A stretch of 64,000 bases of DNA. Source: Tersicoccus solisilvae (GTDB lineage Bacteria > Actinomycetota > Actinomycetes > Actinomycetales > Micrococcaceae). Below the pieces are notes generated by a model, which saw only the letters and a program-made list of their open reading frames with translations, was not told where the DNA came from and searched no databases. This document shows, in pieces, positions 58,429 through 64,000 of this stretch. The translations under genes and the position numbers were made by a program. The stretch lies in assembly GCF_014643255.1 (NCBI RefSeq), contig NZ_BMJI01000005.1, forward strand, positions 62,001 to 126,000, in the 5' to 3' direction. Numbering within the stretch: position 1 is the stretch's first letter; each line of letters begins with the position of its first letter.

Positions 58429-58510
58429 CAAGATGATCCCGGCGGCCCGGCCACGAGAGGCGTGGCGGTCTGCGCGAGAAGCGTCCCGACCGGGGGATGA
58501 GGGGAATTCC

Positions 58511-60637
58511 ATGCGCTCCCGCCACCGGCGACCAGTCGCCGTCCTGATCGCACTCGTCGCCGCGCTCGGCATCTCGGGGGCGCTGCCCCTGACCGCCCAC
58601 GCCGAGTCGCCCGTGACCTTCAGCTCCGACCGGACGGTGATCGACTCCGCGGGCGTCCTCGGCAGCGACGCGTCGCGGGTCGAGCAGGCCGTGAGCGACC
58701 TGAAGCAGTCCACCGGGCAGAACCTGTTCGTCGCCTACGTGAAGAACTTCGGGGACGCCGCGTCCGGCAGCGCCTGGGCCCGGTCCGCCCTGCAGCGCAG
58801 CGGGTCGCCGAGCAACGCGGTGGTCCTCGCCGTCGCGACCGACACCCGCGGCGGTGCCCTGATCGACTACAACACGAGCGCGATCAGCGACAACGAGATC
58901 GACACCATCAAGAGCGCCGTCGGATCCGAGGTCCGGTCCGGCAACTGGGCGCAGGCCGCCCTGACCACCGTGGACGGGATCCGCAGTGCCGCCGGCGGCG
59001 GTACGGTCGAGCGTCAGACCTCCTCCTCGGGCTCCGGCACCGGCTTCCTCTCCCCGCTGCTCGGCGTCGGTCTCGTGGCCGCCGCCCTGATCGGCGGCAT
59101 CTTCTTCCTCGGCCGGCGCCGGAAGTCCCGCGACAAGCAGATCGCCAACACGTACCGGCAGGACGGCACCGGCACCCTCTACGGCGACGCCCCCGGCCAG
59201 CCGCAGCAGCCGGCGGACCCCTTCGCCGGCCTGAGTGTGGACGAGCTGAACAAGCGCGCCGGTGCCGCCCTGATCGCCGCCGACGACGGCATCCGCACCT
59301 CCGAGCAGGAGCTCGCCTTCGCCCAGGCCCAGTACGGGGAGAAGCAGACCGGCCGGTTCGCGGCCGCGATCGAGGACGCGAAGGCGCACCTGCGGGAGTC
59401 CTTCAAGCTGCGCCAGCAGCTCGACGACGACATCCCGGACACGGAGCAGCAGCAGCGGGCGTGGCTGACCGAGATCCTGCGCCGCTCCGAGGACGCGAAC
59501 CGCGCCCTCGCGGAGCAGAAGGGCGACTTCGACGCCCTGCGGTCCCTCGAACAGCAGGCGCCCGACGCCCTCGCCCGGGTCTCCGAGGCCGCCCGGCGTT
59601 CCGCCGCCCGCGTCGCCGAGCACGAGCAGGCGCTCGGCTCGCTGCGCCAGCGGTACGCCGACTCCGCGCTGAGCACCATCACCGACAACATCGCCCAGGC
59701 CAACGAGCGGCTCGCCTTCGTCACCTCGGCCCGGGCGGCGGCGGAGCGGAATCTGCAGGCGCAGGGCGGCAACCGGTCGGAGGCGGCGCTGGCCATCCGC
59801 GCCGCCGAGCAGGCGGTCCAGCAGACCGATCAGCTGCTCGACGCCATCGACCGGGTCGGCGGCGACCTGGGTCGCGCCGACGAGCAGCTGCGGCGGGCGA
59901 TGGGCGACACGGCCCAGGACGTCGCGGAGGCGAAGGCGCTGGCCAGCAGCGGGCAGAACCCGGAGCTGATCGGCCAGGTCGCCGCGGCGGAGACCGCGAT
60001 CGCCGCGGTCGACAAGGAGCTGCGCGCGGGCCGGCCGGACCCCTTCGACCTGCTGCGCCGGGTGGAGAGCGCGCACCGCACGCTCGACGCGTCGCTGACC
60101 GGCATCCGGGACGCCCAGTCGGAGTCGCGGCGCGCTCGCGACGCCCTCCAGCAGGCGGTCATGAGCGCCCAGGCACAGATCTCCGCGGCGTCGGACTTCA
60201 TCGCGACCCGCCGCGGCGGCGTCGGCAGTGAGGCCCGGACCCGGCTCGCCGAGGCCCAGCGCAACCTGGACCAGGCCCTGGCGTTGCAGTCCCGCGACCC
60301 GCGCGCCGCCCTGACCTACGCGCAGCAGGCCGAGAGCCTCGCCCAGCAGGCCAGCCGGTCCGCGCAGGACGACATCGGCGACTACGCCGGCTGGGGCGGC
60401 GGCGGAGGCCGCGGCTACGGCGGGGGCGGGGGCTTCGGGGGCGGGGGCTTCGGCGGCGGATTCGGTGGCGCCGTCCTCGGCGGCATCCTCATCGACTCCA
60501 TTCTGCGCGGCGGCCACGGCGGCGGCGGGTGGGGCGGCGACTCCTGGGGCGGCGGAGGCGGCTGGGGCGGCGGCGGAGGCGGCGACTGGGGCGGCGGGGA
60601 CTTCGGCGGAGGCGACTTCGGCGGAGGCGACTTCTGA
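58511..60637 (+). CDS. TPM-domain membrane protein with coiled coil and Gly-rich tail
   Basis: 708 residues from ATG 58511 (GAGGGG upstream). Signal peptide (1-31, cleaved after AHA), extracytoplasmic TPM domain (about 38-160; VIDSAGVLGSDASRVEQAV), membrane helix (about 180-201), then a long cytoplasmic helical/coiled-coil region (about 225-620) rich in Ala, Gln and Arg, and a Gly/Trp/Asp-rich tail (about 629-708). TPM proteins in plants help photosystem repair and in bacteria occur near PspA. It is followed by pspA 126 bases downstream, which suggests a joint envelope-stress role. ATG 58433 in frame is a leaderless alternative but lacks a signal-peptide fit. Confidence 0.85.
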   Translation: MRSRHRRPVAVLIALVAALGISGALPLTAHAESPVTFSSDRTVIDSAGVLGSDASRVEQAVSDLKQSTGQNLFVAYVKNFGDAASGSAWARSALQRSGSPSNAVVLAVATDTRGGALIDYNTSAISDNEIDTIKSAVGSEVRSGNWAQAALTTVDGIRSAAGGGTVERQTSSSGSGTGFLSPLLGVGLVAAALIGGIFFLGRRRKSRDKQIANTYRQDGTGTLYGDAPGQPQQPADPFAGLSVDELNKRAGAALIAADDGIRTSEQELAFAQAQYGEKQTGRFAAAIEDAKAHLRESFKLRQQLDDDIPDTEQQQRAWLTEILRRSEDANRALAEQKGDFDALRSLEQQAPDALARVSEAARRSAARVAEHEQALGSLRQRYADSALSTITDNIAQANERLAFVTSARAAAERNLQAQGGNRSEAALAIRAAEQAVQQTDQLLDAIDRVGGDLGRADEQLRRAMGDTAQDVAEAKALASSGQNPELIGQVAAAETAIAAVDKELRAGRPDPFDLLRRVESAHRTLDASLTGIRDAQSESRRARDALQQAVMSAQAQISAASDFIATRRGGVGSEARTRLAEAQRNLDQALALQSRDPRAALTYAQQAESLAQQASRSAQDDIGDYAGWGGGGGRGYGGGGGFGGGGFGGGFGGAVLGGILIDSILRGGHGGGGWGGDSWGGGGGWGGGGGGDWGGGDFGGGDFGGGDF

Positions 60638-60763
60638 GCCCGTCCGGGCCGGCGGCGCCCTGACCTCGACTTCATCGCCGCGGCCCACCAGAATCGAGAT
60701 GTCCGTCCGGTTCCGGTCCCCAGCGATGAGCACCAACGGTTGACATCCACGAAAGGAAGCAGC

Positions 60764-61576
60764 ATGGCCAAGCACTCCATCTTCGGGCGCATCGCGCAAC
60801 TGGCGAAGGCGAACATCAACGCGATCCTCGATCAGGCCGAGGATCCGCAGAAGATGCTCGACCAGATGGTCCGGGACTACACCAACAACATCGCCGAGGC
60901 GGAGTCCGCCGTCGCCCAGACCATCGGCAACCTGCGGATGCTGCAGGACGACCACCAGCAGGACATCAAGGCGGCCCAGGACTGGGGCAACAAGGCCCTC
61001 GCGGCCAGCCGCAAGGCCGACGAGTTCCGCGCCGGTGGCAACGCCGCGGACGCGACGAAGTTCGACAACCTGGCCAAGGTCGCCATCCAGCGGCAGATGT
61101 CCGCCGAGCAGGAGGCCCGCGGCGCGGAGCCGACGATCGCCTCGCAGAGCGAGATCGTCGAGAAGCTCAAGGACGGCCTCAACCAGATGCGCGGCAAGCT
61201 CGACGAGCTGACCCGCAAGCGCGACGAGCTCAACTCCCGCGCGAAACTGGCGCAGGCACAGTCCCAGGTCCACGAGTCCATGCGCAGCATCGACGTGATG
61301 GACCCGACGAGCGACGTCGCCCGGTTCGAGGAGAAGGTCCGGCGCGAGGAGGCGCGGGTGCGCGGGCAGCAGGAGCTGGCCGCCTCCAGCCTGGACGCCC
61401 AGTTCGACTCGCTCGAGGATCTCGGCGAGCAGACCGAGGTGGAGGCCCGGCTCGCTGCCCTGAAGGCCGGCACCCGCCCGCAGCAGTCGATCGAGGCCGA
61501 CGACGCCGACGTCGACTACTCGGCCGGCGCGCCCGCCTCCACCGGCACACCGGAGCCCAGTCGCACGGAGTACTGA
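60764..61576 (+). CDS. pspA: PspA/IM30 membrane-stress protein
   Basis: 270 residues from ATG 60764 with AAAGGAAG upstream. It opens SIFGRIAQLAKANINAILDQ, the amphipathic helix that binds stressed membranes, followed by the AEDPQKMLDQMVRDY signature and a continuous coiled coil to about residue 225, then an acidic disordered tail. PspA/Vipp1 proteins form ESCRT-III-like rings that protect membrane integrity. No PspF or PspBC genes are nearby; in actinobacteria regulation is usually by a different factor. Confidence 0.93.
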   Translation: MAKHSIFGRIAQLAKANINAILDQAEDPQKMLDQMVRDYTNNIAEAESAVAQTIGNLRMLQDDHQQDIKAAQDWGNKALAASRKADEFRAGGNAADATKFDNLAKVAIQRQMSAEQEARGAEPTIASQSEIVEKLKDGLNQMRGKLDELTRKRDELNSRAKLAQAQSQVHESMRSIDVMDPTSDVARFEEKVRREEARVRGQQELAASSLDAQFDSLEDLGEQTEVEARLAALKAGTRPQQSIEADDADVDYSAGAPASTGTPEPSRTEY

Positions 61577-61594
61577 GCACCCCGGCCCCGGTTC

Positions 61595-61629
61595 CTGTCG
61601 CCGTCGACCCTCGTGGTCGGCGGCGACAG
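61595..61629 (+). terminator. Probable pspA terminator
   Basis: CTGTCGCCG (61595-61603) pairs with CGGCGACAG (61621-61629) around a 17-base loop, 19 bases after the pspA stop. The right arm is then repeated three more times in the adjacent tandem array. Confidence 0.6.
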
Positions 61630-61686
61630 TCGTGGTCGGCGGCGACAGTCGTGGTCGGCGGCGACAGTCGTGGTCGGCGGCGACAG
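61611..61686 (+). repeat. 19-bp tandem repeat, four perfect copies
   Basis: TCGTGGTCGGCGGCGACAG at 61611, 61630, 61649 and 61668, followed by a partial TCGT. It lies between pspA and the photolyase promoter; the first copy forms the right arm of the pspA hairpin. Confidence 0.95.
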
Positions 61687-61710
61687 TCGTCTCGGTTGTC
61701 GAGATATCGC

Positions 61711-61716
61711 TAGGCT
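61711..61716 (+). promoter_or_regulatory. -10 box of leaderless photolyase gene
   Basis: TAGGCT ends six bases before ATG 61723. The -35 region would lie at the very end of the tandem repeat. Confidence 0.55.
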
Positions 61717-61722
61717 GGCCGG

Positions 61723-63114
61723 ATGACGACCACGGTGGTGTGGCTGCGGGACGACCTGCGCCTGGCGGACAACCCGGCGCTGCGGCACGCTGCGGACGAC
61801 GGCGACGTCGTCGTCCTCTACGTCCTCGATGAGGCGAGCGCGGGCGTCCGCTCACTCGGCGGCGCGGCGCGCTGGTGGCTGCATCACTCGCTCGCCGCCC
61901 TGGGCGCGGCGGTGGAGGCCGCCGGCGCCCGGCTGGTCCTGCGCCGGGGCGCCGCGATCGAGGTGGTGCCCGCCGTGATCCAGGACGCGCGCGCGGACGC
62001 CGTCGTCTGGAACCGCCGCTACGGCGGCCCCGAGCGCGAGATCGACGCGGCGGTCAAGACGTGGGCCGGCGAGCACGACGTCGAGGCGCACAGCTTCGCC
62101 GCGAACCTGCTGCACGAGCCGTGGACCATCACCACCGGCGCCGGGGAACCGTTCCAGGTGTACTCGCCCTTCCTGCGCGCGTGCCAGCGGGCCGAGGAGC
62201 CCCGCGACCCGCTGCCGGCGGTGCGCCGGCTCGCCGGCCCGGACGTGGCGTCGGACGACCTCGACGAGTGGGGTCTGCACCCGAGCGCACCGGACTGGTC
62301 CGCCGGCCTGGCCGAGGCGTGGGAGCCGGGCGAGACCGGAGCGACCCGCCGGCTCACCCAGTTCGTCGACGGGATCCTCGACGGGTACGACGCGAGCCGC
62401 GAACGGCCCGGCGTCGAGGGCACCAGCCGCCTCTCCCCCCACCTGCGGTTCGGGGAGGTCAGCCCCTTCCAGGTGCGGGCCGCCGTCGCCGGCGCGAGCC
62501 CTCGCGAGGACCGGGATGCCTTCCTCTCGGAGATCCACTGGCGCGAGTTCAACTGGCACTTGCTGTACGCGAACCCGGACCTGGCCACGGTCAATCACCG
62601 GGCGAAGTTCGACGGGATGCGGTGGCGCCGTTCCCCCGGCGACCTGCGCGCCTGGCAGCGGGGCCGCACCGGCTACCCGCTGGTCGACGCCGGGATGCGG
62701 CAGTTGTGGCAGACCGGCTGGATGCACAACCGGGTGCGGATGATCACCGCCTCGTTCCTGATCAAGAACCTGCTCATCGACTGGCGGGCCGGCGAGCAGT
62801 GGTTCTGGGACACCCTGGTGGACGCCGACGCCGCGAACAATCCGGCCAATTGGCAGTGGACGGCCGGCTCCGGGGCGGACGCGTTCCCGTACGTGCGGGT
62901 GTTCAACCCGGTCACGCAGGGCCGCAAGTTCGACGCGGACGGGTCCTACATCACCCGGTTCGTCCCCGAGCTGGCCGGGCGCGACGGATCCGCGCTGCAC
63001 GAGCCGTGGGACCACGACCCGCCGGCGGACTACCCGGAGCCGATGGTGGACCTGAGGCGGACCCGCCGCCGGGCGCTGGCCGCGTACGACGACATCGGGG
63101 CGTCCGGCCGCTGA
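61723..63114 (+). CDS. phr: Deoxyribodipyrimidine photolyase
   Basis: 463 residues. N-terminal antenna-binding Rossmann domain (TTTVVWLRDDLRLADNPAL) and C-terminal FAD domain with TSRLSPHLRFGEVS, the substrate-site EIHWREFNWHLLY, TGYPLVDAGMRQLWQTGWMHNRVRM, and NPANWQWTAGSGADAFPYVRVFNP, all typical class I CPD photolyase. It repairs cyclobutane pyrimidine dimers with blue light. Leaderless start at ATG 61723. Monocistronic. Confidence 0.95.
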   Translation: MTTTVVWLRDDLRLADNPALRHAADDGDVVVLYVLDEASAGVRSLGGAARWWLHHSLAALGAAVEAAGARLVLRRGAAIEVVPAVIQDARADAVVWNRRYGGPEREIDAAVKTWAGEHDVEAHSFAANLLHEPWTITTGAGEPFQVYSPFLRACQRAEEPRDPLPAVRRLAGPDVASDDLDEWGLHPSAPDWSAGLAEAWEPGETGATRRLTQFVDGILDGYDASRERPGVEGTSRLSPHLRFGEVSPFQVRAAVAGASPREDRDAFLSEIHWREFNWHLLYANPDLATVNHRAKFDGMRWRRSPGDLRAWQRGRTGYPLVDAGMRQLWQTGWMHNRVRMITASFLIKNLLIDWRAGEQWFWDTLVDADAANNPANWQWTAGSGADAFPYVRVFNPVTQGRKFDADGSYITRFVPELAGRDGSALHEPWDHDPPADYPEPMVDLRRTRRRALAAYDDIGASGR

Positions 63115-63134
63115 CGCCTCCCCTCTCGTCCTCC

Positions 63135-63207
63135 CGCCAGCTCGTCAATAGACGTCGACGCAAGCGGTTGCGGCGGCCCGGATGGAACATCTATTGACGA
63201 GCTGGCG
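63135..63207. repeat. 18-bp perfect inverted repeat with 37-base centre
   Basis: CGCCAGCTCGTCAATAGA (63135-63152) and its exact complement TCTATTGACGAGCTGGCG (63190-63207). The centre holds a second small hairpin (GCAAGCGGTTGC). It lies between convergent genes and could act as terminator. The long, lower-GC stem also fits a REP-like or miniature mobile element. Confidence 0.85.
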
Positions 63208-63223
63208 CTCCTCGCCTTGGTCT

Positions 63224-63901
63224 TCAGTCGCCGGTCGCATCCCGGACGGCGATGAGCAGGTGGTCGGTCATGGTGGCGGCCCGGGACGGGTCGTCGAGCA
63301 TGGTCGCTCCCAGGCCCGTCGCGCGGCGGACCTGGTGGTGCACCGTCACCGCCGTCCGCTCCGGGGATCCGTGGCTGTCGTGCTCCGCCCGCGGCAGGTC
63401 GTCGACGAACACCAGCACCTCGGCCTCCACGATCGCGGGCGACGGCAGCTCGGGATCGGCGGGTGAGGCGACCTGGTACGTCTGGACCATGCGGATCCAC
63501 AGGGCCCCGTCGTACGCCTGGGTCCGGACGTGCGGCACCCGCATCCGTTCGATCAGCCGTCCCAGCGCCTCCTCCGCGGTGAGCGGACTCGTCCACGAGG
63601 TGACCCGGGTGTAGTACCGCGCCGCGTCGCGCATCATCCGGGCACGGGGCAGGTCCAGCGGCCGGCCGGCGTAGCGACCGGTGGCCATCCCGTCCAGGAT
63701 CCGACCGCAGAGGAACAGGACCGCGTAGGAGCCCACCATGATCAGCAGGTACCAGGGCCCGTCGGCGCCGCCGGTGGCGCGCAGGACGACGACGAGGACG
63801 AGCCCCAGGACGATGCTCAGCCCGAAGGAGATGGCAATCCGCCGTCGCCGGCTGCCGCTGATCAGGGCCATCCGCCGCGCCGCCTGCTCCAGCCAGCTCA
63901 T
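63224..63901 (-). CDS. Two-helix membrane protein, unknown function
   Basis: 225 residues. A basic N-terminus (GSRRRR) is followed by two membrane helices (about 22-42 and 48-67), then a cytoplasmic domain with RAYDGALWIRMVQTYQV-like beta strands (LWIRMVQTYQVASPADPE) and a terminal helical segment (SRAATMTDHLLIAVRDA). I recognise no family. ATG 63901 overlaps the stop of the gene upstream by four bases, so the two are co-translated. Confidence 0.7.
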   Translation of the reverse strand: MSWLEQAARRMALISGSRRRRIAISFGLSIVLGLVLVVVLRATGGADGPWYLLIMVGSYAVLFLCGRILDGMATGRYAGRPLDLPRARMMRDAARYYTRVTSWTSPLTAEEALGRLIERMRVPHVRTQAYDGALWIRMVQTYQVASPADPELPSPAIVEAEVLVFVDDLPRAEHDSHGSPERTAVTVHHQVRRATGLGATMLDDPSRAATMTDHLLIAVRDATGD

Positions 63902-64000
63902 CGGTCACCGCCCGAGGTGGCGTCTGTTTCTCGCTCGACCTGCTCGGTCAGCGCCCGGGCGGCGTCGACCACGTCCCGGCCGAGCCGGGCGCGAGCGCGC
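63898..64000 (-). CDS. 3' end of an unidentified gene
   Basis: The last 33 codons of a minus-strand gene, ending RETDATSGGDR, run to the window edge. Residues are Arg/Ala/Asp-rich. Its stop (TGA at 63900-63898) overlaps the ATG of the membrane-protein gene, so it is the upstream partner. Not identifiable from this fragment. Confidence 0.6.
   Translation of the reverse strand, partial: RARARLGRDVVDAARALTEQVERETDATSGGDR

Noticed and set aside
61611-61686. CRISPR array or origin iterons
   Set aside because: Units are directly adjacent with no spacers, and no replication or cas gene is near; four copies between two ordinary genes fit a simple tandem duplication.
56642-61855. 1737-codon open frame on the minus strand through htrA, across the TPM and pspA genes
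   Set aside because: Only the htrA part has a recognisable protein; the rest is antisense to well-supported genes and results from GC bias removing stop codons.

Overview
The window is one continuous piece of a high-GC actinobacterial chromosome (GC well above 65% by eye). Gene content and order point to an actinobacterium, probably of the Micrococcales. Two stretches match blocks I know from Mycobacterium tuberculosis: whiB1 / pdtaS / Rv3235 / secA / hpf / comF / lpqB / mtrB / mtrA (about 18.2-40.5 kb), and metE-like / mnmA / iscS / etfA / etfB (about 47.4-56.5 kb). The genus cannot be named from the sequence alone. No rRNA, tRNA, CRISPR array or insertion sequence was seen.

Left edge (1-1230): an accessory patch. 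A truncated gene is translationally coupled to an AbiEii-like nucleotidyltransferase, which looks like a toxin-antitoxin pair, followed by a stretch that may hold a decayed small gene. From 1232 to 12496 lies a cell-envelope glycan locus: glycosyltransferases, a DUF2304 protein, a large DUF6541-like membrane protein, an orphan substrate-binding lipoprotein, and a tightly coupled operon glf - glfT2-like - wzm - wzt. That operon makes UDP-galactofuranose, polymerises galactan and exports it by an ABC transporter.

12.8-17.5 kb holds one giant gene with an FHA domain, membrane segments and FtsK/SpoIIIE ATPase domains, organised like the EssC motor of type VII secretion, with no WXG100 substrate gene in the window. 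Next come whiB1, then the NAD-dependent 180-kDa glutamate dehydrogenase whose stop codon is one base from the start of a PdtaS-type histidine kinase. At 25.2-29.9 kb a CpaE/ParA-like protein, a SAF-domain protein, a BldC-like DNA-binding protein, a LysM membrane protein and an Rv3235-family protein precede secA. At 32.9-40.5 kb are a YcaQ-family protein, hpf, comF and lpqB-mtrB-mtrA. A divergent operon (40.8-46.6 kb) encodes membrane/DUF4129/DUF4350/MoxR/DUF58 proteins.

46.7-56.5 kb is housekeeping: DUF4166 protein, metE-like, chorismate mutase, CPBP protease, a small secreted four-cysteine protein resembling tendamistat-type amylase inhibitors, mnmA, iscS, DNA polymerase IV, trmL and etfBA. 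56.6-61.6 kb is an envelope-stress group (HtrA protease, TPM-domain protein, PspA), followed by a photolyase and a membrane protein whose upstream partner runs off the right end.

A recurring feature is leaderless promoters: at least eight genes have a -10 box ending 6-7 nt before the start codon and no Shine-Dalgarno, and several start-codon choices below rest on this. Other structure includes a 19-bp tandem repeat built from one arm of a terminator, an 18-bp inverted repeat near the right end, and a 10-bp-phased direct repeat beside the BldC-like gene.
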